A model generated the notes under the pieces. The model saw only the letters and a list, made by a program, of their open reading frames with translations, was not told the DNA's origin and did not search any database. A stretch of 64,000 bases of DNA, taken from NCBI GenBank assembly GCA_021405325.1, contig QWII01000009.1:1-64000 (forward strand), written 5' to 3'. The position numbers were made by a program, and so were the translations under genes. How positions within the stretch are numbered: the first letter of the stretch is position 1; every line of letters starts with the position of its first letter. Of this stretch, positions 54,138 to 63,457 are shown one piece after another. The DNA is from Caldilinea sp. CFX5 (GTDB lineage: Bacteria > Chloroflexota > Anaerolineae > Caldilineales > Caldilineaceae).

Positions 54138-55109
54138 ATGCGTACAATAGCTTTACCCACCTTCCATGATATTCTACGGGCGCAGAAGACCATTCGCCCC
54201 TATCTGGCCCCGACGCCGCTCCACCATTACCCCATGCTCGACAAGTTGCTCGACGCCGAAGTTTATGTCAAACATGAAAATTATCAGCCCATCGGCGCCT
54301 TTAAGGTACGCGGTGGAATTAACCTGATGGCCCACCTGCCGGCGGCGATGCGCCGCCGGGGCGTGGTTACCGCATCGACCGGCAACCACGGCCAGTCGAT
54401 TGCCTATGCCGCCCAACAATTTGGCGTGCGCGCCGTGATCGTCGTGCCGGAAGGCGCAAACCCAGTCAAGGTCGAGGCGATGCGCAGCTATGGCGCCGAG
54501 GTGCTCTTTCATGGCGCCGATTTTGAAGCCAGCAAACGCCACTGTGTCACGCTGGAACGGGAAGCCGGTCTCTACTTTGTCAACTCCGGCGACGAACCGC
54601 TCTTGATTGCCGGTGTCGGCACCCATACACTGGAAATTCTGGAAGAACAACCAGACATCGACATCCTCTTCGTCCCGTTGGGTGGGGGCAGCGGCGCGGC
54701 CGGCGCTTGTCTGGCCGCGAAAGCCATGAGCGACAAGATCAAGGTCATTGCTGTACAAGCCACCGGCGCCCCCGCCGCTTATCTCACCTGGCAGGCCCGC
54801 GACCGGCGCACCGCCCCCATCCACACCTTTGCCGGCGGTCTCGCCACCGGCGAACCCTTTATGATGCCGCAACAGGTCATCTGGGATCGCCTGGACGATT
54901 TCATCCTGGTCGATGACGACGAAATGCGCGTTGCCATTCGCCACTATCTGGAAAAAGCCAAAACCTTGGCCGAACCGGCCGGCGCCGCCCCCCTTGCCGC
55001 CGCCATGAAAGTCCGTGACCAGCTCCGCGGCAAAAAAATCGCCCTGATCCTCAGCGGCGGCAACATCTCGCCGGCGGAGTTGAGTCAGTGTCTAACCGCG
55101 ACAAACTGA
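54138..55109 (+). CDS. Threonine/serine dehydratase (PLP-dependent)
   Basis: A 323-residue fold-type II PLP enzyme. The Schiff-base lysine is K56 in PIGAFKVRGG. TASTGNHGQSIAYAA and the phosphate-binding GGGSGAAGACLA (about 182) follow, and the end ILSGGNISPAEL is typical. It deaminates threonine to 2-oxobutyrate or serine to pyruvate. No C-terminal ACT regulatory domain is present, so it resembles the catabolic or single-domain type rather than the long IlvA. GAGGAG lies upstream of ATG 54138; the frame is open much further upstream but without family similarity. Confidence 0.93.
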   Translation: MRTIALPTFHDILRAQKTIRPYLAPTPLHHYPMLDKLLDAEVYVKHENYQPIGAFKVRGGINLMAHLPAAMRRRGVVTASTGNHGQSIAYAAQQFGVRAVIVVPEGANPVKVEAMRSYGAEVLFHGADFEASKRHCVTLEREAGLYFVNSGDEPLLIAGVGTHTLEILEEQPDIDILFVPLGGGSGAAGACLAAKAMSDKIKVIAVQATGAPAAYLTWQARDRRTAPIHTFAGGLATGEPFMMPQQVIWDRLDDFILVDDDEMRVAIRHYLEKAKTLAEPAGAAPLAAAMKVRDQLRGKKIALILSGGNISPAELSQCLTATN

Positions 55110-55243
55110 CAAGGTGACAGGGTGAAGGGGTGATAGGGTGATAACAAACAAGATATTAAATTGCTTATCCAAGCTTTATATAGGTCTAATCGCCTACATC
55201 TCACCTTGTCACCTTGTCACCCTGTCACCCTGTCACCTTGTCA
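55107..55243. repeat. Stuttering inverted repeat, GGTGACAG 8-nt units
   Basis: The left series GGTGACAG, GGTGAAGG, GGTGATAG, GGTGATA overlaps the dehydratase stop. The right series of CACCTTGT/CACCCTGT units runs from 55201 to 55243. About 57 AT-rich nt lie between them. The right arm ends 22 nt before the next ATG. Confidence 0.85.
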
Positions 55244-55264
55244 ATGCACTTCCTGAGAACGACC

Positions 55265-55750
55265 ATGTCATCCATCCAAACCGAATTCACCGTCACCACC
55301 GGCTATCGTTGGCCGTTACGCGCCATTAGTTTGTTGCTCTTTTTGCAGATGCTCTGGCTCTGTGCCATTACGGCTTACTTCGCGCGCCAGATCGCTTGGG
55401 AGCAGGAACTGGCCGATCCCATGCTGTCGGTGGCGGCATTGGATGTGATTGTCTGGACAGCAGTGGTGGCGCCGTTGGCGGTGCTGCTGCTGGTCACAGC
55501 GGTCGGCTTCTTTTTTCGGCGGCGCTTTGCCTGGCACTTTGCCATGACGGCGCAGGGGATTATGTTGTTGGGCAGTTTGACGATCTACTTTCTCACTGCC
55601 TCGCACCTACGCGACTCGCACTTCCTCTATCTAAGTATGTTATACTGCATTTTGATGGTGCTTTATCTCAATACCAGCGATGTGCGCATGGCCTTTCATG
55701 TCCGCTATGTGAAAATTGATGTAGACGAAGAAAATGAATTTACAAGATGA
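55265..55750 (+). CDS. Four-helix membrane protein of unknown function
   Basis: A 161-residue protein from ATG 55265. Four hydrophobic segments: ISLLLFLQMLWLCAITAYFA, VWTAVVAPLAVLLLVTAVGF, FAMTAQGIMLLGSLTIYFLT and FLYLSMLYCILMVLYL. The C-terminus is charged (VKIDVDEENEFTR). No family recognised. Its last 17 nt overlap the start of the VPS62-like gene, so the two products are probably made together and may act together in the membrane. Confidence 0.7.
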   Translation: MSSIQTEFTVTTGYRWPLRAISLLLFLQMLWLCAITAYFARQIAWEQELADPMLSVAALDVIVWTAVVAPLAVLLLVTAVGFFFRRRFAWHFAMTAQGIMLLGSLTIYFLTASHLRDSHFLYLSMLYCILMVLYLNTSDVRMAFHVRYVKIDVDEENEFTR

Positions 55751-57584
55751 AGTAACCCTGCTTCGCCGTTTCGAGCCGATCCTGCGCTTTACTCGCGGCG
55801 AAAATTTTTTCCCAATGGATGTCGAGTCTTATGTACGGCACAGCGGTCTCTGGGTGCAACGGCCCAATGCCGAACCGACGCTCCTGGTGCCGCAGGGCAA
55901 ATTAGATTTAGAGCGGCTGGCCTATCCCTACCCGGATGAATTCGGCACAGTGCATTATCTGAAATTTACTGACCCACTCAAGGCCACGGAGATGGCCGCC
56001 CACAGCTTGCGCCAGATCAATCAGCCCCCGCCCGCCCATGAAATTTTTCATGCTGGGCGGGGGCGGCTGGCGCGCGTCGGCTATCTTTCCCGCTTCATCG
56101 ATGCGCTCTTCTCGATCTCGTTGCTGACCCGTGGGCGAGTGCCGGGTGATGCGGCTGCCGCCGCCACCTTGGAATATCAGCGCATTCTGGCGCAGGCGGA
56201 ACAGTATGTCTACCACGGGCGGGTGGTGCGCCAGGATCAATGGTTGGTGTTGCAATATTGGTTCTTCTATCCCTTTAACAATTGGCGCTCCGGTTTCTTT
56301 GGCGCTAATGACCATGAAGCCGACTGGGAGATGGTCTGTCTCTATCTATCGGAAGATATGGAAAGCGGCGAGGTGCAACCAGCGTGGGTGGCCTACGCGA
56401 CTCATGATAATCATGGCGATGACTTGCGCCGCCGCTGGGATGACCCGGAAGTCGAGCGCGAGGGGGAACATCCGGTCATCTATGTTGGGGCCGGTTCGCA
56501 CGCTAGTTATTACCAGAAGGGTGAGTATTTAACCGAATTGGAACTGGCGCTCTTTGCCCGGATTACCCGTTTTTTCGAGCAAGTGCGTGCGTTTGGGCAA
56601 AAGCGGTTGCGCCAATATGAAGGGGATGAAGCCCATGCCGGCGAAGTCGCGACCCCCAATATTTTTCGTATCCCCTTTGTCGATTATGCGCGTGGCGATG
56701 GGTTGTCGATTGGGCCTGGTCAGGCTAAGACCTGGCGTGAGCCACGCTTGCTGAGTCCAACGCCGCCGTGGGTTGCCTTTTATCGCGGCTTGTGGGGGTT
56801 ATATACACGCGATCCCTTTGCCGGGGAAGATGCACCGGCCGGCCCCATGTACAACCGGGATGGCAGCGTGCGCCGCGCCTGGTATGACCCAGTGGGCTGG
56901 GCCGGCCTCGATAAGGTGACGCCGCCAGAGGTGCTGTTGGAACGGGTGTTGCAAGAAGAGGCGACCTTGCGGGAAAGCCAGCGCGCCACCAGCACGGCGG
57001 TGGAAGAGAAGGCGCGTGAGTTACAAAGCCTGGGCATTCAGGCCGCTGCCATGCGCACCCAACCCCATTTATATAAACTTTACACGGCGCACCAGGAGCG
57101 CATTGAGCAGTTGGGCCAGGAACTCAACCAACTGCGCGCCAAACTGGCCGGCGATGAGGCGCTGCTGGAAGCCTTACACTACTACGCCGAACAGTTGCGT
57201 AAAGGAAGCGAACCGGAACCGCTGCGCGCCCATCTGCGCCACCCCCATCGCCCGCCGTCGGAAGAGCGACTGCGCGCCACCCGGCTGGCCGAGTTTTGGG
57301 CGGCGGCCAGCGTTGGTTTGCTGCTGGTTATCTTTTTTATTCTGATCACCGTTGGGCGGCGCTATCTGATGATCGGGTTGGTGACGATGATCGCGCTGGT
57401 CGCCTTTATTGAAGCCAGCTTCCGGGGGCGTTTGACCCGCTTTATTACCAGTGTCACGATCAGTACGGCGATTGTGGCGGCGCTGGTCTTGATCTATCGC
57501 TATTTCTGGCAGATTGTGGAGATTGGGGTGCTGGTGACGGGGATCTATATTTTGTGGGAAAATTTGCGCGAGTTGCGGCGTTGA
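55734..57584 (+). CDS. VPS62-like domain protein with coiled coil and C-terminal membrane helices
   Basis: A 616-residue protein. Residues about 180-270 hold WLVLQYWFFYPFNNW, NDHEADWEMVCLYL, AYATHDNHGDDL and HPVIYVGAGSHASYYQKG. That order of an HEADWE-like motif and a GSHASYY motif is seen in VPS62-like and related proteins of unknown function. Residues about 395-490 are rich in Glu, Gln and Leu and look coiled-coil. Three hydrophobic segments near the C-terminus (AAASVGLLLVIFFILI, LVTMIALVAFIEASF, TISTAIVAALVLIYRYFW) anchor it. There is no signal peptide, so the main part probably faces the cytoplasm. The upstream gene overlaps its start by 17 nt. Confidence 0.7.
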   Translation: MNLQDEVTLLRRFEPILRFTRGENFFPMDVESYVRHSGLWVQRPNAEPTLLVPQGKLDLERLAYPYPDEFGTVHYLKFTDPLKATEMAAHSLRQINQPPPAHEIFHAGRGRLARVGYLSRFIDALFSISLLTRGRVPGDAAAAATLEYQRILAQAEQYVYHGRVVRQDQWLVLQYWFFYPFNNWRSGFFGANDHEADWEMVCLYLSEDMESGEVQPAWVAYATHDNHGDDLRRRWDDPEVEREGEHPVIYVGAGSHASYYQKGEYLTELELALFARITRFFEQVRAFGQKRLRQYEGDEAHAGEVATPNIFRIPFVDYARGDGLSIGPGQAKTWREPRLLSPTPPWVAFYRGLWGLYTRDPFAGEDAPAGPMYNRDGSVRRAWYDPVGWAGLDKVTPPEVLLERVLQEEATLRESQRATSTAVEEKARELQSLGIQAAAMRTQPHLYKLYTAHQERIEQLGQELNQLRAKLAGDEALLEALHYYAEQLRKGSEPEPLRAHLRHPHRPPSEERLRATRLAEFWAAASVGLLLVIFFILITVGRRYLMIGLVTMIALVAFIEASFRGRLTRFITSVTISTAIVAALVLIYRYFWQIVEIGVLVTGIYILWENLRELRR

Positions 57585-57602
57585 AGAACAACTCCTTTTC
57601 CC

Positions 57603-58589
57603 TTACAAATCAAGAATTGCCGTTGCCCAGGTGAGGCCGGCGCCGAAGGAGGTGAGCAGCAGCCGTTGGCCCGGTTGGATATGACCGCTCGCAATGGCTT
57701 CCGATAGTGCAAGCGGGATCGACGCGGCGGAGGTGTTGCCGTAGCGTTCGATGTTGATGATAAAACGGTCGAGCGGAATCTCCATCTGTTGGGCGGCGGC
57801 TTGGAGGATGCGCAAGTTGGCCTGATGGGGGATGATCCAGTCGATGGCGGCTAACGACAGTTCAGCCTTTTGCAACACACGCCGGGCCGAGTCGCCGATG
57901 ACACGCGTGGCGAACTTAAAGACTTCCCGGCCATTCATCTGTACAAATTGCTCATGACCATCCAGCACAGCCTGGCTTAGGGGCCGCGCCGAGCCGCCAC
58001 CCGGCATAATGATCGTCGCCGCCTGGCTGCCGTCTGACCCTAACTCAAACCCACGCAACCCACAAGGCTGATTGGTCGCCTGCACGACAACTGCGCCGGC
58101 GGCGTCGCCAAAGAGAACACAAGTGGTGCGATCCTGCCAGTTAATAAAGCGGCTGAGTAGCTCCACGCCGATGACCAAAACCGTACGGTAAGCGCCGCTC
58201 TGGATAAATTGATAGGCGACGGTGAGGGCATAGACAAAGCCGGTGCAGCCGGTCTCCACCACAAAGGCAGGAACGCCGGGTGCGCCCAAGGCATGTTGCA
58301 CCAAACTGGAAACCGGCGGTGTATGATAATCCGGCGTCGAAGTAGCGACGATAATCAGGTCGAGATCGGTAGCGACCAACCTCGCTTGGCGCAACGCTGC
58401 CGCCCCAGCGCTGGTCGCCATGCTGGCAGTTGTTTCGTGGTCAGCCGCGATGCGCCGTTCATGGATGCCACTGCGCTGGACAATCCATTCGTCGCTGGTA
58501 TCGACTCGTTGGGCCAGATCGGCGTTGGTTAAAATTTTGGCCGGCGCATAGTGTCCCCAGCCAATAATACGACCGTAGAGTAAGCTCAT
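57603..58589 (-). CDS. fabH: Beta-ketoacyl-ACP synthase III (FabH-like)
   Basis: A 328-residue condensing enzyme of normal length that joins an acyl-CoA primer to malonyl-ACP to start fatty-acid synthesis. The catalytic triad is C115 (ETGCTGFVYAL), H255 (IIPHQANL) and N285 (ERYGNTSAAS). The N-terminus SDEWIVQRSGIHERRIA is typical. The surroundings of the Cys differ slightly from the usual ACSGF, so a related KAS III-like role cannot be excluded. No other fab genes are nearby. It is divergent from the 53-residue gene at 58676. Confidence 0.92.
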   Translation of the reverse strand: MSLLYGRIIGWGHYAPAKILTNADLAQRVDTSDEWIVQRSGIHERRIAADHETTASMATSAGAAALRQARLVATDLDLIIVATSTPDYHTPPVSSLVQHALGAPGVPAFVVETGCTGFVYALTVAYQFIQSGAYRTVLVIGVELLSRFINWQDRTTCVLFGDAAGAVVVQATNQPCGLRGFELGSDGSQAATIIMPGGGSARPLSQAVLDGHEQFVQMNGREVFKFATRVIGDSARRVLQKAELSLAAIDWIIPHQANLRILQAAAQQMEIPLDRFIINIERYGNTSAASIPLALSEAIASGHIQPGQRLLLTSFGAGLTWATAILDL

Positions 58590-58609
58590 AAATTAGATCC
58601 GCTTATCTG

Positions 58610-58637
58610 TTGCAAACTAAGCAAATTTGATTATAAT
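58610..58637 (+). promoter_or_regulatory. Predicted promoter of the small RHH-like gene
   Basis: TTGCAA (58610-58615) and a perfect TATAAT (58632-58637) are 16 bp apart, about 40 bp before the ATG of the 53-residue gene. This supports that small gene being expressed. Confidence 0.6.
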
Positions 58638-58675
58638 AGTAACATCTTTATCCTGCCGACTATTTTCAACCTTTT

Positions 58676-58837
58676 ATGCCCACCGGCAATACACAACTGG
58701 CCGCAACTGTGACCATCCATCTTGATGAGTATATGAAGGGTGTCCTCCATGCGGAAGCCGTGGCGGCGAACAAACCCTTATCAGCGTTATTGCGCAATTG
58801 GCTGGAAGAACGTCTTGATCTACCAGTACCGGCGTAA
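58676..58837 (+). CDS. Small ribbon-helix-helix-like protein (53 aa), solo paralog
   Basis: ATG 58676 to TAA 58837 encodes 53 residues: MPTGNTQLAATVTIHLDEYM and on, ending RLDLPVPA. By eye it matches the C-terminal half of the 25760 product at 27 of 41 positions, including KGVLHAEA, SAL and ERLDLP. The pattern of a short strand (TVTIHL) followed by two helices fits a ribbon-helix-helix DNA-binding unit. Unlike the copy at 25760 it has no N-terminal beta domain and no partner gene. A good promoter precedes it, though no clear ribosome-binding site does. Role unknown; a repressor or orphan antitoxin is possible. Confidence 0.65.
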   Translation: MPTGNTQLAATVTIHLDEYMKGVLHAEAVAANKPLSALLRNWLEERLDLPVPA

Positions 58838-58920
58838 GCATCGCTATTGGTTTAACCACTAAATGCCAGGTGGATGTACAGACAAAGCTTGCTCTATACC
58901 TCGCACCTGGTGTTCGTTGC

Positions 58921-60171
58921 TTACCCTTCTAACAACAACGCCTCCGGGTCTTCGACCAACTCTTTCACTTTGACCAAAAACTGGACAGCTTCCCGCCCAT
59001 CGACAATGCGATGATCATAACTGAGCGCGACGTACATCAGCGGGCGAATGACCACCTGGCCGTTGAGGGCAATGGGGCGTTCCTCGATTTTATGCATACC
59101 GAGAATGCCCACCTGCGGTGGGTTGAGAATCGGCGTGCTGAGGAGCGAACCAAAGATGCCGCCGTTGGTAATGGTGAAGGTGCCGCCGCGCAGATCTTCG
59201 ACGGACAAGGTTCCCTTTTGCACCTTCTGTGAAAATTCTTTGATGGTGCGCTCAATGTCGGCAAAGGACATACGGTCGGCGTTGCGCAGAACCGGCACCA
59301 CCAGCCCTTCCTCAGCGCCGATGGCAATGCCGATGTCATAGTAGTGCTTGAGGACAATCTCGTCACCCTGAATCTCGGCATTGAGGGGCGGGAAGGCTTT
59401 GAGGGCGCCGATCACCGCTTTGGTAAAGAAGGACATAAAGCCGACTTTGAGGCCGTAGCGCTTTTCAAATCCCTCATTGCGCCGCTTGCGTAGCGCCATG
59501 ACCGCGCTCATGTCGATTTCGTTGAAGGTGGTGAGCATGGCGGCGGTCTGCTGCGCCTGCACCAAGCGCTCGGCAATGGTGCGGCGACGGCGAGTCATGC
59601 GTTGGCGCGTTTCGCCGCGTGGGTCGGCTGGGGGCGGTGCAGCAGGCGTAGCGGCAGCCACAGGGGCCGGCGCCGGTTGGGACACGGGCTGTTGGGTACG
59701 CACATAGTTCTCGACATCCTGCTTGGTGACGCGGCCTCCTGGTCCGGCGCCGCTGACGGCACTGAGATCAACACCCTGGTCAGCGGCCACCCGTTTGGCA
59801 ACCGGGGTCGCCCGCTCCTCCTTAGCGGGATCAGGGAGTGCGCTTTCTTGGGCAGGCGGTGGGGCTTCCAGGGTAGGCGCGGCAGGGGTCGGGGAACCAC
59901 TGGCTTTCCCTGTTCCATTCGCAGACGGTGCAGCGCCCTCTTCGATCAGGCCCAACACATCCCCAATCTGGACATCTTCTCCGGCCTGACGGGTGATCTT
60001 GCTGAGGATGCCATCCTTCTCGGCCGGCACTTCCAGATCGACCTTATCAGTTTCCAATTCCACCACCGCTTCGCCGGCTTTGACGGTGTCCCCCTCGCCT
60101 TTCAGCCAGCGCGCAATGGTCGCTTCCACCACTGATTCACCTAAAGCCGGGACGGTAATTTGTACGCTCAT
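58921..60171 (-). CDS. sucB: 2-oxoglutarate dehydrogenase E2, dihydrolipoamide succinyltransferase
   Basis: A 416-residue protein. The lipoyl domain has [11 protein letters not shown] with lipoylated K43. A Pro/Ala-rich linker follows, then a peripheral-subunit-binding domain (about 130-165, [19 protein letters not shown], then [13 protein letters not shown]), another Pro/Ala linker and the catalytic domain with [13 protein letters not shown] (H387, D391). It transfers the succinyl group to CoA in the TCA cycle. ATG 60171 has AAGGAAG upstream; the longer open frame would add an unlikely leader made of repeat sequence. It follows sucA with about 175 bp between, filled by two stuttering repeats. 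No E3 gene is in the window. Confidence 0.95.
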   Translation of the reverse strand: MSVQITVPALGESVVEATIARWLKGEGDTVKAGEAVVELETDKVDLEVPAEKDGILSKITRQAGEDVQIGDVLGLIEEGAAPSANGTGKASGSPTPAAPTLEAPPPAQESALPDPAKEERATPVAKRVAADQGVDLSAVSGAGPGGRVTKQDVENYVRTQQPVSQPAPAPVAAATPAAPPPADPRGETRQRMTRRRRTIAERLVQAQQTAAMLTTFNEIDMSAVMALRKRRNEGFEKRYGLKVGFMSFFTKAVIGALKAFPPLNAEIQGDEIVLKHYYDIGIAIGAEEGLVVPVLRNADRMSFADIERTIKEFSQKVQKGTLSVEDLRGGTFTITNGGIFGSLLSTPILNPPQVGILGMHKIEERPIALNGQVVIRPLMYVALSYDHRIVDGREAVQFLVKVKELVEDPEALLLEG

Positions 60172-60230
60172 GCTTTTCTTCCTTGGATAATACCTAGTAC
60201 ACGACGGCGTAAATAAACCCATAGTTGCCA

Positions 60231-60295
60231 GTGAGACAGTGAGACAGTGAGACAGTGACTGACTTACTGTCCTACTGACCGACTGGCTTACTCTC
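60231..60295. repeat. Stuttering repeat, GTGAGACA 8-nt units
   Basis: Three GTGAGACA units and GTGACTGA are followed by the looser complementary CTTACTGT, CCTACTGA, CCGACTGG, CTTACTCT. It lies between sucA and sucB on the minus strand. Confidence 0.8.
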
Positions 60296-60300
60296 CGTAC

Positions 60301-60350
60301 TAGAGATTGAGGGTTCAGGTAGATAGAATCTCTCAATCTCTTAATCTCTA
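60301..60350. repeat. Inverted repeat with GAGATTGA units at the sucA stop
   Basis: TAGAGATTGAG on the left pairs with CTCAATCTCTTAATCTCTA on the right. The right end includes the sucA stop codon (60348-60350). The unit matches that of the repeat at 50761. Confidence 0.75.
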
Positions 60351-63158
60351 GTTTATCTCAAACGCTCTCTTCACAATTTCCGCCTGATTGACCTTATGCC
60401 ACGCTGCCGAACCTTCAGCCGGGTTGGCGCGACGGGGGCGACCGATGTAACGGATGGGCCAGCTTTTGTCGCAGATCGTCTCCAACTGCGGCTTGACGGC
60501 GGACCAGGCGCCCATGTTGCGCGGCTCTTCCTGCACCCAGACCAGTTCGGTCAGCTTCGGGTAGGTCGCTAGCATGGGCGCCAGTTCGTAGGCCGGGAAA
60601 GGGTAGAGTTGTTCCACACGGAGGATGGCGATCTGTGGCGTTGTTGTGCGCAGTTCACTACTTACCAGATCAACGTAGATTTTGCCGCTACAGAGAATAA
60701 CGCGCGTCACCTCGTCGCGCGACCGTTCGCTGCTGACCATAAGCGGGTCGTCCAACACCGGTTGCCATTTGCTCTCGGTCAGATCGCGCAGGGAGGAGGC
60801 GGAGAGCGGATGACGTAACAGACTCTTGGGTGTCATCACAATCAATGGCAGCGGGTCCGTTCCCAGCAGCAACGCTTGACGGCGTAAGAGGTGAAAATAT
60901 TGGGCCGCCGTGGTTGGGTAGGCGATGCGCATGTTGATCTCGGCGGCCATCTGCAAAAAGCGTTCCAGGCGACCGGTCGAGTGATCGGGGCCTTGCCCTT
61001 CATAGCCGTGGGGCAGGAGCAGCACCAGTGACGGCGTCTGATCCCACTTGGCAAAGCCGGAAACAACAAACTCATCGATAATCGCCTGAGCGACATTGAT
61101 AAAGTCGCCATATTGCGCTTCCCAGAGCACCAGCCGTTCCGGGCGCTCGATGTTATAGCCATACTCAAAGCCGATGGTGGCGGCTTCGCTCAGGGGGCTG
61201 TTGTGAATTTCAAAGGCCGCTTTGGCTTGGGGCAGGTGGTGTAGCGGCGTATAGGGCGCACCGGTTTCGGCGTCAAAGAGAACGGCATGACGATGGCTAA
61301 AGGTGCCGCGTTTGACATCCTCGCCGGTGATGCGGATGGCCGTGCCTTGCGCCAGGATGGAAGCAAAGGCCAGTTGTTCGGCGATTGACCAATCAATGGT
61401 GGTTTCGTGATCGCTATCCAAAGCAGTCTCCGCCCGGCGGCGGATGCGTTGCAGGCGCGGGTGGATATGGAAGCCGTCCGGCACTTGGAAGAGTGCGCTG
61501 TGTAGCGCGCGCAATGTTTCCGCCGGTACAGCCGTATGCACCTTGCGGGCGGCGCCGGGCGGCGGCGGCTTGATCTCCAGCTCGACATGTTCTTCCGGGC
61601 CGATACTCTCTTGCGCTTCTTGTAAAACCCGCTGCTGTTGTTGGACAAGCGCTTCCGGTCGGTCGGCATCTACCTTGCCGGCCTTGACCAACTGTTCGGC
61701 CCACTGTTGGCGCACCGTCGGCAGTTTGTCGATGATGGCGTACATCTTGGGCTGAGTAAAGCGCGGTTCGTCCCCTTCGTTATGACCATAGCGTCGATAG
61801 CCGATGAGATCGATAAAGAAATCGCGCTTAAAATGGTTGCGATAGGCGATTGCCATGCGGGCCACCCGAAGAGAGGCGACCGGGTCGTCGGCATTGACGT
61901 GGACAATCGGAATCTTAAAGCCTTTGGCCAGGTCGCTGGCGTAGAGGGTGCTGCGCGTGTTGTTGGGATCGGTGGTGAAGCCGATCTGATTGTTGGCAAT
62001 GATATGAATCGTGCCGCCAGTACTGTAGCCTGCCAGGCGGGTGAAATTGAGCGTTTCGGCCACAATGCCCTGGCCGGAAAAGGCGGCGTCGCCATGAATC
62101 TGAATCGGCAGCGAGAGGAATTGATCCTGTCGCGGCGGCCCCGGCTGATCGACAAAAGAGCCGGCGGCGCGCGCCATGCCTTCCACCACCGGGTTGACAT
62201 GCTCCAGATGGCTGGGGTTGGGCGCCATACGCACGGTCAACTTGCGCGCCTGACCGCCACTCACCTCTCGTTCAGCGCCGGCGTGATATTTGACATCGCC
62301 GGTCCAGCCCAACTGGCTGAGGCGCGTTTGGGAGGTGCTGTTGACCAGATCTTTGAACTCCAACAGCATTTCGCGATAGGGCTTTTCCAAGATATGAGCG
62401 AGAACATTAAGCCGACCGCGGTGCGCCATGCCGATCAGAATTTCGTAGATGCCGACGGTGACGGCGCAACCGATCACTTCATCGAGCATTGGAATGAGCA
62501 TATCCAGCCCCTCAATCGAGAAGCGGGTCTTGCCGGGGTAGTTGGCGTGAATGAAATGCTCAAAAACCTCCACCTGGGTCAACCGTTCCAAGAGGCGCCC
62601 TTCGTCAATCGGCGTAGCGTCCGGCCCATAGTGATCGGCCTCGACGGCATCACGCAGCCAGGCGCGCACTTCGGGGATGCGTAGGTGGTCAAAGTCATAG
62701 CCGGTGCGCGAGCCGGAATAGAGGCGGCGTAATTCCTTGATGGCGTCCCAGGCGGTTGTGGTGCGTTCGGCAACGGGGCCGCCCACCAGGCTGGCCGGCA
62801 AACGGTGCAGATCAGCTTCCGTCAAGCCATGATCGTCAAGCGCCAGGGAAGGTTCATCGGGGGGCGGCGAACCCAGTGGATCGAGTTGGGCGGCGAGATG
62901 ACCGTACTCACGAATCGCCTGCGCCAGGTTGGCAACGCCGACAATAGTTAGCATGGCGTCGCCACGCACAGGCGCGGGGGCGGCGCTCGGCAACCCAATG
63001 GCAGCGGGCGCCGGTTGACCATCAAGCGTCGGCGGCTGCCATGTTTGAAAGAAGGCGCGGGTGGCGCTATCGACGGCGTTGGGATCGCGTTGGTACTGTT
63101 CGTAGAGTTCTAAAATATAGCCGGCGTTGGGGCCATGAAAATCATTCCAGGTTGGCAT
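60348..63158 (-). CDS. sucA: 2-oxoglutarate dehydrogenase E1 (thiamine diphosphate-dependent)
   Basis: A 936-residue protein of the family's usual length. It decarboxylates 2-oxoglutarate and passes the succinyl group to E2. The N-terminus [20 protein letters not shown] is the short E2-binding type. The thiamine-diphosphate motif is [17 protein letters not shown] ending near NNQIGF. Substrate-site segments such as [13 protein letters not shown] and [13 protein letters not shown] precede it. The C-terminal part has [17 protein letters not shown] and [24 protein letters not shown] 63158 is preferred over a TTG four codons earlier. It is divergent from the GntR gene and is followed by sucB. Confidence 0.96.
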   Translation of the reverse strand: MPTWNDFHGPNAGYILELYEQYQRDPNAVDSATRAFFQTWQPPTLDGQPAPAAIGLPSAAPAPVRGDAMLTIVGVANLAQAIREYGHLAAQLDPLGSPPPDEPSLALDDHGLTEADLHRLPASLVGGPVAERTTTAWDAIKELRRLYSGSRTGYDFDHLRIPEVRAWLRDAVEADHYGPDATPIDEGRLLERLTQVEVFEHFIHANYPGKTRFSIEGLDMLIPMLDEVIGCAVTVGIYEILIGMAHRGRLNVLAHILEKPYREMLLEFKDLVNSTSQTRLSQLGWTGDVKYHAGAEREVSGGQARKLTVRMAPNPSHLEHVNPVVEGMARAAGSFVDQPGPPRQDQFLSLPIQIHGDAAFSGQGIVAETLNFTRLAGYSTGGTIHIIANNQIGFTTDPNNTRSTLYASDLAKGFKIPIVHVNADDPVASLRVARMAIAYRNHFKRDFFIDLIGYRRYGHNEGDEPRFTQPKMYAIIDKLPTVRQQWAEQLVKAGKVDADRPEALVQQQQRVLQEAQESIGPEEHVELEIKPPPPGAARKVHTAVPAETLRALHSALFQVPDGFHIHPRLQRIRRRAETALDSDHETTIDWSIAEQLAFASILAQGTAIRITGEDVKRGTFSHRHAVLFDAETGAPYTPLHHLPQAKAAFEIHNSPLSEAATIGFEYGYNIERPERLVLWEAQYGDFINVAQAIIDEFVVSGFAKWDQTPSLVLLLPHGYEGQGPDHSTGRLERFLQMAAEINMRIAYPTTAAQYFHLLRRQALLLGTDPLPLIVMTPKSLLRHPLSASSLRDLTESKWQPVLDDPLMVSSERSRDEVTRVILCSGKIYVDLVSSELRTTTPQIAILRVEQLYPFPAYELAPMLATYPKLTELVWVQEEPRNMGAWSAVKPQLETICDKSWPIRYIGRPRRANPAEGSAAWHKVNQAEIVKRAFEIN

Positions 63159-63268
63159 AATTGGTTCCAATATGATTGAGCATTTACACCTATGATGCCG
63201 CCGATTTTCTTGTAAGAGAGCGTAGCTTGAAATAGCGTCTTTGTCAAATAGAGGCGCTTTTCAGCAGA

Positions 63269-63297
63269 TTGACGGTTTTTGTATTCTTACATACAAT
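63269..63297 (+). promoter_or_regulatory. Promoter and palindromic operator upstream of the GntR gene
   Basis: TTGACG (63269-63274) and TACAAT (63292-63297) are exactly 17 bp apart. A palindrome TTGTAT-6-ATACAA (63279-63296) covers the spacer and the -10 box. GntR-family proteins often bind short palindromes of this kind, so the gene may regulate itself. The leader to the ATG is about 150 nt. The rest of the 63159-63457 gap holds nothing else clear. Confidence 0.55.
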
Positions 63298-63457
63298 AGG
63301 AGTATTCGTGACATTCGCGCTGCGCCGATACCGAAAGGTGAGTGGCGGCGTGCAGCAAAACAGAATTGAATTGTAACCGCTTCCTGGTTGGAAAACCGTA
63401 GGTTTGCGCACGAAACAGCGCCATTCCAAGCAGAGCAAGCAGGATGAGGATGGGCGC

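Noticed and set aside
60172..60336. N-terminal extension of sucB up to 60336
   Set aside because: The added residues (Ser/Val/Gln repeats) are translated from a stuttering repeat, and the lipoyl domain start at 60171 has its own ribosome-binding site.
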